Below, piece by piece: positions 6,965 through 15,175 of a stretch of DNA of 64,000 nt; the first letter of the stretch is position 1, and each line of letters opens with the position of its first letter. The position numbers were made by a program, and so were the translations under genes. The notes under the pieces were generated by a model. The model was not told the origin of the DNA. It saw only the letters and a program-made list of their open reading frames with translations, and ran no database searches. Origin of the DNA: Rhodobiaceae bacterium (GTDB lineage: Bacteria; Pseudomonadota; Alphaproteobacteria; Rhizobiales; Tepidamorphaceae); contig JACKJR010000003.1 of NCBI GenBank assembly GCA_020637855.1, positions 252,342 to 316,341 on the forward strand, given 5' to 3'.

Positions 6965-9856
6965 ATGTGTCGTCCGTGGCGATGGTTCTGGGGAATCGTG
7001 CCGCTCGCGCTCATCGCGCTGCTTGCGCTCTATTTCAAGCCGGCTCCCATGGAAGCCGATCTGTCGGCCCGCACGGCAGGCGATCTTGCCGCAGCAGGGT
7101 ATGACTGGGCTGAAATCAGTTTCGATGGCCGTGATCTGACGCTCGGTGGGACAGCTCCTTCCGAAGAGGCACAATCTGCGGCCCGCAGCCTGGCTGCGAG
7201 AACCTGGGGTGTGCGTACCGTCAACGATATTTCCAGCTTGCTGGCGCTTGCCGATCCGTTCGTCTGGAGTGCGCGGCGCGACGCCGATGGTGTGACGATC
7301 TCGGGCAATGTTCCATCGACTGCGGCCAGGGTTGCAATGCTGGAGACCGCAAGGGCCGCGTTACCGGGAATTGACGTGGATGTGTCGGGCCTGATGGCCG
7401 CGCGCGGGGTGCCCAATGAGGCGCACTGGACGGCGGCAACACGATTCGGCCTGGAACAACTCGCGCATCTTGAGACCGGTGAGATTTCGCTGCGCAATCT
7501 GGCATTTTCGGTGATCGGTGCGGCCCGCACACCGCAATCCTACGAGGCGTTGTTCAACGCGCTGAAAACGCTGCCCGATGGGCTGACAATGACGGCGCAG
7601 TCGATCAGCGCGCCGGTTGTATCGCCGCATAAGTGGGAGGCGGCCTATGACGACGGAAAGCTGGTCATGTCAGGCTACGCACCGGATTTTGCCGCCCGGG
7701 ATGCGCTCGCGGCCGCGATTCGCGATTTGCTACCTGGCGCCAGTGTCGACGGCGACGTCGCTGTTGCCGGTGGGGGGATCGACAGCGCGCTTTGGAGCCG
7801 GGGAACATCCTTCGTTTTGCAGCAATTTTCCCGCCTAAGGGGCGCAAAGGCCATTCTGGAAGACGGAAGGCTGTCGATTTCCGGTGAAGCAAAGAACATC
7901 GAGGACTACGAATCGGTTCAGGCCGCACTGGATTCGGTTCCCGTGGGCATCGAACTGTTCCGTGCCGACATCAAGCCTGCGGCCGCGGATACGTTTGCAT
8001 GGATTGCAAGTCTCAACAGCGACGGCCTGTCGCTGAGCGGCTATGTGCCAAGCGCGGTAGCGCAACAACGCATCGTGGATTTGGTCTCGGGAGCGCTTCC
8101 CGATGTTGCGGTTCGCGACCGCATGCGGATTGCACAGGGTCCGGACGAGGCGACCGACGATGCATGGGCCAGCGGGGCCGCGTTCGGCTTCAAAATGCTT
8201 TCGTATCTCAGCGATGGCAACGTGGTGATGACACCGGGTGCCCTGTCCATCAGTGGAACTGTGCGTTCGCCGGGGGTTTTCGATGAGGCGATGGGCGCGT
8301 TGTCGTCCGTGCCGGAAGACTTTTCGCTTTCGCGTGAAGGCATACAGCCTGCAACGGTCGATCCATTCGAATGGTCGGCGCGGCTAGATGCAAACAGCAT
8401 TGCGGTCGAGGGGTTTGCGCCCAGCGCTGCGGCACGGAACAAGCTTGTCGGAACATTCGCGGATGCACGGCCGGGCACGGAAATTCAGTCGACGGTCATG
8501 GTTGCGCGCGGTCCGCTCGGCGAGGCTGGATTCAACGACGTCACGGGGTTCGTTGCGCGGCTGTTTGCAAATTTCAGCGAGGGCAGCGCCGGGTTGAAAG
8601 ACAAGGCCTTGTCGATTTCCGGCGTTGCGCGCGATGTCGATGCTTTCCGCGCCGCCGAGGCTGCAATGCAAACTCTGCCGGATGGCGTGGTGCGGGGGAA
8701 CCTCGAGATTTTTCCCGCCGCAATCGGAGTGCTATCCTGGACGGCGACCCGGGACGCCAACCGTTTGGTGCTTGACGGTTTCGTGCCTTCCGAAGCGGTT
8801 CGCAAGTCGGTTCTGTCTGCAGCCAAGCAGGCTATACCCGGCGGTGAGGTGACCGACAGGATGGAAGTCGCCTCGGGCGGACCTGAGGCTGCGATCTGGG
8901 GCCATGCAACGGCATTCGCATTGAAGCAGCTGGGCCGCATGACGCGCGGGCAGGCACGGCTGTCGGGTGCGGAATTCTCGCTTGAAGGCATCGCGCCTGA
9001 TTTTCCCGCCTATGACGGCATTCTGGCCGATGTACCTGCGGCGATGCCGGGCGGACTGAAACTGGTGCGTGCCGACATCCTGCCGCCGTCGATTTCTCCC
9101 TATATATGGGGGGCCAAGCGTGATGCGGACTCAATCACGTTGTCTGGCCATGTTCCAAGCGACGGCGTGCGCAGCGAGATCGCCGCATTCGCAAGAGAGC
9201 GTTTCCTGGGATTGGCGGTCAATGACGAAATGAAGCTCGCTTCAGGTGCGCCCGAAGGCATGGTTCAGGCCGTCGGGGTCGCATTTGCAGCGCTTGGCCA
9301 ACTCTATGAGGGGGCAGCGACACTTGCGGACAGGCGCCTGACGCTTACCGGAGAGGCCCCTGACGAGGCTTCAGCCGAAGCCGCGGACGAATTCATTTCC
9401 AAGCGGCTTCCTGAAGGGTTTTCGGGGACCAGCTCGATCCGCGTCGCGGAAGCACCTCCACCGCCGCCAAAGCCCGAGCAGCCGGATGACGCCACGGCAT
9501 GTCAGGACCGTTTGAATACGATCATGACGGGCAATGTGGTGCGGTTTGAGGTCAATAAGGCAGATATCAGGTCCGAGAGCTTTGATCTGCTCGACCGGAT
9601 TGCCGAAGCCGCGCAGGGCTGTCAGGGGTTCAACATCGAGGTTGGCGGACATACGGATTCAGACGGACCGGAAGAGTACAATCTCGACTTGAGCCAGAAA
9701 CGGGCAGAAGCCGTGGTCCGTTACCTGGTCGGTAAAGGCGTGTCGGAACAAAGGTTGAAGGCTGTCGGCTATGGTGAAAGCAAGCCGCTTGCCTCCAATG
9801 ACAATGACGCCGGCAAGGCGCGAAACCGGCGTATCGAATTCACGATCATCCAGTGA
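6965..9856 (+). CDS. Membrane-anchored BON-repeat / OmpA-domain envelope protein
   Basis: A 963-residue protein anchored by one N-terminal helix (WFWGIVPLALIALLALYF, residues 7-24) with no clear signal-peptidase site, so probably held in the inner membrane and projecting into the periplasm. Residues 90-840 hold six similar units of about 110-140 residues, each opening with a Trp in motifs such as PFVW, PHKW, TFAW, PFEW, VLSW or PYIW, then SGxVPS-like strands; these look like BON modules. A proline-rich hinge (APPPPPKPEQP) leads to an OmpA peptidoglycan-binding domain with GHTDSDG, NLDLSQKRAEAV and ARNRRIEF. The start follows a GGGGAGGG ribosome site. It heads a three-gene cluster and resembles mycobacterial ArfA/Rv0899, with far more BON units. 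Confidence 0.88.
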   Translation: MCRPWRWFWGIVPLALIALLALYFKPAPMEADLSARTAGDLAAAGYDWAEISFDGRDLTLGGTAPSEEAQSAARSLAARTWGVRTVNDISSLLALADPFVWSARRDADGVTISGNVPSTAARVAMLETARAALPGIDVDVSGLMAARGVPNEAHWTAATRFGLEQLAHLETGEISLRNLAFSVIGAARTPQSYEALFNALKTLPDGLTMTAQSISAPVVSPHKWEAAYDDGKLVMSGYAPDFAARDALAAAIRDLLPGASVDGDVAVAGGGIDSALWSRGTSFVLQQFSRLRGAKAILEDGRLSISGEAKNIEDYESVQAALDSVPVGIELFRADIKPAAADTFAWIASLNSDGLSLSGYVPSAVAQQRIVDLVSGALPDVAVRDRMRIAQGPDEATDDAWASGAAFGFKMLSYLSDGNVVMTPGALSISGTVRSPGVFDEAMGALSSVPEDFSLSREGIQPATVDPFEWSARLDANSIAVEGFAPSAAARNKLVGTFADARPGTEIQSTVMVARGPLGEAGFNDVTGFVARLFANFSEGSAGLKDKALSISGVARDVDAFRAAEAAMQTLPDGVVRGNLEIFPAAIGVLSWTATRDANRLVLDGFVPSEAVRKSVLSAAKQAIPGGEVTDRMEVASGGPEAAIWGHATAFALKQLGRMTRGQARLSGAEFSLEGIAPDFPAYDGILADVPAAMPGGLKLVRADILPPSISPYIWGAKRDADSITLSGHVPSDGVRSEIAAFARERFLGLAVNDEMKLASGAPEGMVQAVGVAFAALGQLYEGAATLADRRLTLTGEAPDEASAEAADEFISKRLPEGFSGTSSIRVAEAPPPPPKPEQPDDATACQDRLNTIMTGNVVRFEVNKADIRSESFDLLDRIAEAAQGCQGFNIEVGGHTDSDGPEEYNLDLSQKRAEAVVRYLVGKGVSEQRLKAVGYGESKPLASNDNDAGKARNRRIEFTIIQ

Positions 9857-9860
9857 GGTG

Positions 9861-9956
9861 ATGATGCTCTATCTCATTTCCCAGCTTTGGCTGTTCATTC
9901 TGATGGCGATGATCGCGGGCATGCTGACAGGCTGGCTGACGGCACGGTCATACTGA
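9861..9956 (+). CDS. 31-residue single-helix membrane peptide
   Basis: A very small gene starting 4 bases after the OmpA-domain gene, with a second in-frame ATG directly after the first. The peptide is MMLYLISQLWLFILMAMIAG followed by MLTGWLTARSY: one membrane helix with a GxxxGW packing motif and a short basic end. The ribosome site GAGGTG lies over the previous stop. Position, hydrophobicity and tight spacing suggest a real gene; the analogous slot in mycobacterial arfABC is also filled by a tiny membrane protein (ArfB). Function unknown. Confidence 0.65.
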   Translation: MMLYLISQLWLFILMAMIAGMLTGWLTARSY

Positions 9957-9993
9957 CAGGCAGTCCGCAAAGGCGGCTGGAAGGGGCGAGCCA

Positions 9994-10722
9994 ATGAACA
10001 TTCTGGTTTTCCAGATCGTGCTGCTGCTGTTGTTGGCATTCCTCGGTGGCTGCGCGCTTGGGTGCTGGCTGAAACGTATTTTCACCGCGCAGGAAATCGG
10101 TGTCAGCATTCCGGTGCCGCCGGAATTGCTGGTTACGGAACCAGAGGAAGATGAAACAGCGGCAGAATCCATGGAGGATGAGACGGCAGAGGTGCCAGCG
10201 GTGTCCGACGATGCGCAGCCTTCCGCAGCTTCATCACCGGTTCCTGCTGACGATCAGCCCGCCGCCGAAAAGACGGCGGCCAAGGCGGACACCATGGCTG
10301 CGACCGGGAAAGAAGCTGCCACAGCCGACGGCTCTCCGAAGCAGGAGGAAAAGACGCCCACGCCTGAACCTGCGATATCAGAGCCAGAGAAGGAAACCTC
10401 TGCGCCAGTTGATGAGGAACGGGGGGAATTGATCGAGGTTGCAACCGATGGCGAGCTAAGCGGACGCCAGCCCAAGGGCTTTAGAGAGCCTCGTGACGGC
10501 AAGGCGGACGATCTGAAAAAGATTCGCGGTATCGGCAAGGTCAACGAAAGCAAGCTGAACAGTGCCGGAATCTGGCATGCGGACCAGATTGCCGCGTGGA
10601 CAGATCAAGAAGCCGAATGGATCGATGGCTATCTGGGTTTTCCGGGACGTGTTGCGCGCGAAGACTGGATTGGCCAGGCGAAAGCGCTCGCCGAGGGCAA
10701 GGCGACATCTGCGAAGAGCTGA
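9994..10722 (+). CDS. Membrane-anchored acidic protein with C-terminal helix-hairpin-helix domain
   Basis: A 242-residue protein with three parts: an N-terminal membrane helix (about 5-24, containing LGGCALGCWLKR); a long, probably disordered Glu/Ala/Pro/Ser-rich segment (about 40-160); and a C-terminal domain with KKIRGIGKVNESKLNSAGI and WIDGYLGFPGRVAREDWIGQA. That last part is the helix-hairpin-helix module seen in alphaproteobacterial proteins related to the NADH dehydrogenase subunit E tail. It lies 37 bases after the 31-residue peptide and shares with it a G-x3-G-(x)-W-L-x-R helix end, hinting at related membrane packing. Function unknown; probably part of the same envelope complex as the BON/OmpA protein. 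Confidence 0.78.
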   Translation: MNILVFQIVLLLLLAFLGGCALGCWLKRIFTAQEIGVSIPVPPELLVTEPEEDETAAESMEDETAEVPAVSDDAQPSAASSPVPADDQPAAEKTAAKADTMAATGKEAATADGSPKQEEKTPTPEPAISEPEKETSAPVDEERGELIEVATDGELSGRQPKGFREPRDGKADDLKKIRGIGKVNESKLNSAGIWHADQIAAWTDQEAEWIDGYLGFPGRVAREDWIGQAKALAEGKATSAKS

Positions 10723-10744
10723 TGGTTGCGAAGTGCCTGTGCTG

Positions 10745-11710
10745 CTAGCCGCAATGAGCCGCGAACCCCGCGATGAGCCGTAGCACTGGCATCTCGATGA
10801 GCAGCGGCGCGTGTCCGCTGTCGGGAATGGTTGCGCTTTCGAAGTCGGGGTGATGCTGGCGCATTTCGGAAACCGTCTTTGGCGCCAGAATGTCGGAATT
10901 CTCGCCGCGCAAACACAGCACCGACACATGCGAAAGCGTGGCGAATTGAGCCCAAAGCGGCGGACCTGCCTTGTCGAGGTCCAGTCCTTCAAGCGGTTTC
11001 AAGAGGTTGGGGTCGTAGTCAGGCATAATCCGGCCATTGGCATCACGATAGATCTTGTGTGCCATTGCACCCCATTCCTCGTCGGACAATTTCGGATAAA
11101 GCGCTGACCACATACGCTTCAACGCATCAGCGGCTTCATCCCAACCGCGTGCTGCGGGGCGTTCACGCATGTACTGGCGGATACGCAGCAGACCCTGCGG
11201 TTCGATGACCGGGCCGATATCGTTCAGCAGGACGCCGGCAATTGCTCCCGGCCTTGCTGCCCCCAGCAACATGGAAATCAGGCCGCCGCGTGATGTGCCG
11301 ATGAAGATTGCCCGCTCGATGTCGAGTGTGGTCAGCAGGTCGAGGACGTCCTGTAATTCGACTGCAAGACTGTAATTTTCCCAGTTGCGGTCGTATTCGG
11401 AGCGCCCGCGCCCGCGATAGTCGGGAACGATAACGCGGCGTTCGTAGCCGGGAACGGTCGCCAGCCAGGATGCCAGTTCATGAAAATCGCGTGCGTTTCG
11501 TGTTAGCCCGGCCAGGCAAATGACGGGTGTGCGTTCGCTGCGGCGTGGACCGTAGTGGGAATAGACCAGCCGTAATCCGTCCTGGGATGTATAGCTTTGC
11601 TCGCGGAAGGACGCGTGCACGTTGCCATCGGGCAGTTGCGGATATGCGGGTTTTTCTTCGGCTGCGGGGGTGGATTTCCGTGCTGTTGCAGATCGTGTTG
11701 CTTTCGCCAT
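10745..11710 (-). CDS. Alpha/beta hydrolase
   Basis: A 321-residue cytoplasmic serine hydrolase of the alpha/beta fold. The nucleophile elbow GTSRGG carries the catalytic Ser; VICLAGLTRNARDF supplies the oxyanion loop; DYRGRGRSEYD is the strand-4 motif; and the catalytic His is in PDSGHAPLL near the C-terminus. The first 25 residues are basic and low in complexity. The substrate cannot be told from sequence. It starts 9 bases after the lytic transglycosylase stop on the same strand, so the two are probably cotranscribed. It converges with the helix-hairpin-helix gene. Confidence 0.9.
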   Translation of the reverse strand: MAKATRSATARKSTPAAEEKPAYPQLPDGNVHASFREQSYTSQDGLRLVYSHYGPRRSERTPVICLAGLTRNARDFHELASWLATVPGYERRVIVPDYRGRGRSEYDRNWENYSLAVELQDVLDLLTTLDIERAIFIGTSRGGLISMLLGAARPGAIAGVLLNDIGPVIEPQGLLRIRQYMRERPAARGWDEAADALKRMWSALYPKLSDEEWGAMAHKIYRDANGRIMPDYDPNLLKPLEGLDLDKAGPPLWAQFATLSHVSVLCLRGENSDILAPKTVSEMRQHHPDFESATIPDSGHAPLLIEMPVLRLIAGFAAHCG

Positions 11711-11719
11711 GAGACTTTA

Positions 11720-13951
11720 TCAGTTCGTTGCGCCACGCATCAGGTCGCGTGCAAGTGCGATTTGGGCGGGCGTTCCGGGCAGCAACGCCCGGTAGACCTG
11801 CAGGTTCTCCATGACGCGCTGCACGTAGTTGCGCGTCTCGGTAAACGGTATCAGCTCGACCCAGTCAACCGGGTCGACACGCGGATCGCGCGGATCGCCG
11901 AAGCGCTTGATCCATTTGTCGACGTTGCCCTTGCCGGCATTGTACGACGCGATGGCGAGAATATAGGAGCCATTGAACTGGCCGATGCGCTCGCCAAGGT
12001 AGGTTGCGCCGAAGGTGGCGTTGTACTTGGGGTCGCCCGATAGCTTGTCGATCGAGTAACGATAGCCGTTGCGTTTGGCGATGCCCTTGGCTGTGGCCGG
12101 CATCACCTGCATCAAGCCGCGTGCTCCAGCGGGGCTGCGGGCAGAAGCATTGAACTCGCTTTCCTGCCTGGCAATGGCATAGATCAGCGCCAGCTCCGGA
12201 AAATTGCTTCCCTTGACTGAGGGTACGACGCCGACAGGGAAGGCGTGGCGCTCAAAGGGCAGGCCGTCCTGGGTCGCCTTCTTGCCAATGCGCACTTGCA
12301 AGTGTGTCAGGCCCAGTTCGCCGGCTCGATCGGCCAGATAGGCAATGTCGCCCGGATCGGTCAGGCGCTCGCGCAGGTCATAGAAGAACGTGCCGAGATA
12401 TTCCGTTTCTCCTATATCGTGCAGCAGGTTGACCGCCATCATCGGCGCGCTGTTTGCCAGGCGCTTGTTTTCCGGCGGGCGGGCCGGGATCCGGATGCCG
12501 TTACCCCCCAACGCGTTGATGGCCAGCTGACCGTAGTAGGTGATCGGGAAGGCGGCGGCGGCCTGATATTGTCCTGTTGCCGCGGGCTGGCCGGCGGCCT
12601 GCAGGGCGCGGCCCATCCAGTAGTGGGCACGGGCGCGCGAAATCGGTGTTTGCGCCAATTGGGCGGCATTGTTGAAATGCGCCACCGAAGTCTTCGTGTC
12701 TTTCAGCCAGCGCAGGGCGATCCAGCCGGCATGGAATTCGGCTTCGATCTTGAGCCATTCGGTTTCTGCCGCATGGCCCGCTGCGATCTGGTAGGCGAGG
12801 CGGGGCTGTCCTGCCTCCAGCGCGTTTCGCGCTTCCAGCCGCCGTTCAATCCACCATTCGTCGCGATCGATCAGAAGCTTCGGGTCACGCGGCGCCTTTG
12901 CCATGAGCTGCGCGGCGGCCAGTTCCTTGCCTGTGCGGCGAAGCCACTGGATTTCGGCAAAATAATAGGCCGGATCGCCATGCAGGCTCTTTGGAACGGC
13001 GTTCAGCAACGTCCGCGCGTTTCTCGATCGCTTGTTCACCGCCGCCCAGGCTTCGCCGAGCTTGCGCTGGCCCGCATCGAGGCGGGCGGCGGCACGCAGC
13101 CCCGAAACGTTGTCGTCGTTGTAAAACAGCGCGCGCATACGCACGGCGTGGTCGTTCTTGGTCAGATAGCGGCCCAGGATACGCATCGCGCGATCTTCAC
13201 CGTCGTGACCGAACAGCTCTCCCGATGTCCATGCGGAACGGATCGTGCGCGCAGCCGCCTTGCCGTTTCCGGTCGCCTGCTCGGCCAGCGCGAGAGCGAG
13301 GTGGCCAGGCCCGCTCAAGGGCGGGAAAGCGTTCAGAATATGCAGGGCTGAGGGAGCAGAGGTGTCCTGCTCGATCATCGCGTCTTCCATGCGCGCGCGG
13401 ATGCGCTCGGTTGGCCAGTCGTGATAGGCGAACAGGAAGCCCGCATAATCATCGACGGACCGGCCGTTGTTGGATTGCCGCAGGATGATGTACTGGACGA
13501 CGCCTTTTGCGGCGGGATGTGTCAGCCGGCTGGCAATTTGCCAGGCGTCTGAAAACTCGCCCTTGTCGATTTTGGCGATGGCGTCCTTGACCGCGGTCTG
13601 TTCAGAACGCGGAATTGCACCTGCATTCAAAACGCGCGGTGCCCACTGCTGTTGAACGGCGGTTTGCGCAGCAGGAAGGGATGCCTGAATGGGTCGGGCT
13701 GCGCCTCCCGGCTTGCGGCGCGGCATGGGAACTGTCTGAGGCAGCAGCATCGTGGCGTCTGCGGCCGTTGCCTGAAAGATCAGATCGCTGATGGATTGTG
13801 CGCTGCTCTGCGCAACGACCTGGCCATGTGGCGCAGTCGTGCAAGCGAGAACGAATCCCAACAGGGCTGATTTCGCAATCAGCTTGAAAGGAGCGTAGCG
13901 CGTCACGGTTGCCGTTGCCTCGTACATGGAAAGCCCGAAATGGCGCGGCAT
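11720..13951 (-). CDS. Soluble-type lytic murein transglycosylase
   Basis: A 743-residue periplasmic enzyme that cleaves the MurNAc-GlcNAc bond of peptidoglycan to form 1,6-anhydro ends. The C-terminal SLT domain shows the catalytic Glu (E597, in ARQESEFN), then GLMQVMPATA and IASYNAGKGNVDKW, all hallmark blocks. The N-terminal 450 residues are helical and repeat-like, matching the doughnut domain of E. coli Slt70. A hydrophobic segment (LIAKSALLGFVLACTTA) acts as signal peptide; a start at an internal Met (residue 9) is equally possible, as neither has a strong ribosome site. It links functionally to anmK at 63116, which recycles the anhydro sugar. Confidence 0.9.
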   Translation of the reverse strand: MPRHFGLSMYEATATVTRYAPFKLIAKSALLGFVLACTTAPHGQVVAQSSAQSISDLIFQATAADATMLLPQTVPMPRRKPGGAARPIQASLPAAQTAVQQQWAPRVLNAGAIPRSEQTAVKDAIAKIDKGEFSDAWQIASRLTHPAAKGVVQYIILRQSNNGRSVDDYAGFLFAYHDWPTERIRARMEDAMIEQDTSAPSALHILNAFPPLSGPGHLALALAEQATGNGKAAARTIRSAWTSGELFGHDGEDRAMRILGRYLTKNDHAVRMRALFYNDDNVSGLRAAARLDAGQRKLGEAWAAVNKRSRNARTLLNAVPKSLHGDPAYYFAEIQWLRRTGKELAAAQLMAKAPRDPKLLIDRDEWWIERRLEARNALEAGQPRLAYQIAAGHAAETEWLKIEAEFHAGWIALRWLKDTKTSVAHFNNAAQLAQTPISRARAHYWMGRALQAAGQPAATGQYQAAAAFPITYYGQLAINALGGNGIRIPARPPENKRLANSAPMMAVNLLHDIGETEYLGTFFYDLRERLTDPGDIAYLADRAGELGLTHLQVRIGKKATQDGLPFERHAFPVGVVPSVKGSNFPELALIYAIARQESEFNASARSPAGARGLMQVMPATAKGIAKRNGYRYSIDKLSGDPKYNATFGATYLGERIGQFNGSYILAIASYNAGKGNVDKWIKRFGDPRDPRVDPVDWVELIPFTETRNYVQRVMENLQVYRALLPGTPAQIALARDLMRGATN

Positions 13952-13988
13952 CTACGCCATGGACAGATCCGCCGCTTCACCCATGAGG

Positions 13989-14003
13989 TGTGTTCGCAAC
14001 ACA
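13989..14003. promoter_or_regulatory. Perfect 6+3+6 palindrome, possible operator
   Basis: TGTGTT-CGC-AACACA is a perfect dyad 38 bases upstream of the transglycosylase start. The size and symmetry fit a dimeric repressor site. No regulator can be named. Confidence 0.4.
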
Positions 14004-14229
14004 TCAGGTTCAAGCCCGGATAGCCTCAAATCCGGGAAAAACTATGGCCATGGGGCATGAATCCTTGGCCTGGGTGCCTGTGATCCGTAAGCCATCTTAT
14101 GCGCGTGAAGGTTAGCGAAGCGTTGCCGGGCGAGCCACATTCCGCAATTTTCCTGAAGGTTTACGGGCCGTGGAGGGATTGCGCGTTGCCGGAACGGGGT
14201 TGAGGCTCTATGCTCCGCCCCCGTTTGAA

Positions 14230-14249
14230 GCGCCCGGTCAGCCGGGCGC
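14230..14249 (+). promoter_or_regulatory. GC-rich hairpin in the dapA leader
   Basis: A perfect 8-base-pair stem (GCGCCCGG with CCGGGCGC) and a TCAG loop end 20 bases before the dapA ATG, followed by ATAAGTTTTG. It is terminator-like with a weak T run and may act as an attenuator or shield ribosome access. No good Shine-Dalgarno lies between it and the ATG. Confidence 0.45.
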
Positions 14250-14269
14250 ATAAGTTTTGTGGTGCGAAA

Positions 14270-15154
14270 ATGACGTTTCATGGTTCCAATCCTGCTCTCA
14301 TTACGCCTTTCCGCGACGGGAAGGTGGACGAAAAGGCTTTCGCCGAGTTCGTGGAGTGGCAGATCAGCGAAGGGTCGCATGGTGTCGTTCCGGTCGGGAC
14401 GACGGGCGAATCCCCGACGCTGAGCCATGACGAGCACAAACGGGTGGTGGAACTGTGTGTGCAGGTTGTCGCGGGCCGGGTTCCGGTCATTGCCGGCGCC
14501 GGCTCCAACAACACCGCCGAGGCGATCGATTTCGCGGTTCACGCCGAAAAGGTGGGCGCGGATGCGATTCTCTCCGTTGCCCCGTACTACAACAAGCCGA
14601 CGCAGGAAGGGCTCTACCAGCACTTCAAGGCGCAGGCCGATGCGATCAGCATCCCGGTGTTCATCTACAACATCCCGGGCCGTTCGATCGTCGACATCTC
14701 GGTGGAGACGCTGGCGCGGCTGTCGCGCGATTGCGCCAACATCGTTGGCGTCAAGGATGCGACCGCGAAGCTCGACCGGGTTTCGCTGCAGCGCCAAGAG
14801 TGCGGCAAGGATTTCATCCAGCTTTCGGGCGAGGATGCGACCGCGCTTGCCTTCAACGCCCATGGCGGGCGGGGCTGCATCTCGGTGACGGCAAACGTCG
14901 CGCCGCGGCTGTGCTCGGAATTCCAGGAAGCGACGCTTGCAGGTGATTACACCAAGGCGCTGGAAATCCAGGACCGGTTGATGCCGCTGCACAGGGCGCT
15001 GTTCCTGGAGACAAGTCCGGCGCCGGTGAAATACGCATGCTCGCTGCTTGGCAAGGTGCTGCCGGATTCGCGTTTGCCCATCGTGCCGTGCTCCGACGGC
15101 GTGAAGGCCGAAGTGCAGGCGGCCATGGTGCATGCCGGGCTTATCAACGGCTAA
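14270..15154 (+). CDS. dapA: 4-hydroxy-tetrahydrodipicolinate synthase
   Basis: This enzyme condenses pyruvate with aspartate semialdehyde, the first committed step to diaminopimelate and lysine. It is 294 residues from the ATG at 14270, the usual length; a 20-residue upstream extension is rejected because family members begin with FHGSNPALITPF. Active-site residues are visible: Schiff-base Lys162 (IVGVKDATAK), Tyr133 (FIYNIPGR), the GTTGE loop (43-47) and Tyr107 of the YY pair. It is followed by smpB 21 bases later, the usual order in this bacterial group. Confidence 0.97.
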   Translation: MTFHGSNPALITPFRDGKVDEKAFAEFVEWQISEGSHGVVPVGTTGESPTLSHDEHKRVVELCVQVVAGRVPVIAGAGSNNTAEAIDFAVHAEKVGADAILSVAPYYNKPTQEGLYQHFKAQADAISIPVFIYNIPGRSIVDISVETLARLSRDCANIVGVKDATAKLDRVSLQRQECGKDFIQLSGEDATALAFNAHGGRGCISVTANVAPRLCSEFQEATLAGDYTKALEIQDRLMPLHRALFLETSPAPVKYACSLLGKVLPDSRLPIVPCSDGVKAEVQAAMVHAGLING

Positions 15155-15175
15155 CAAAATCGCCATGTAACGATT

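Larger units (their letters stand above)
13952..14269. other. Divergent intergenic region between the transglycosylase and dapA
   Basis: This stretch holds three palindromes: TGTGTT-N3-AACACA (13989-14003), a 7-base-pair stem CCCGGAT/ATCCGGG (14015-14036) and a GC-rich hairpin just before dapA (14230-14249). No coding frame is convincing. It should contain both promoters, but I see no clear -35/-10 pair. Confidence 0.55.

Noticed and set aside
14015..14036. Stem CCCGGAT/ATCCGGG as a terminator
   Set aside because: It is followed by A residues on the plus strand and has no T run downstream on the minus strand, so it is not an intrinsic terminator; it may be structural.
13952..15175. tmRNA gene close to smpB
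   Set aside because: No tRNA-Ala-like ends or tag-peptide frame is visible near smpB or elsewhere in the window.
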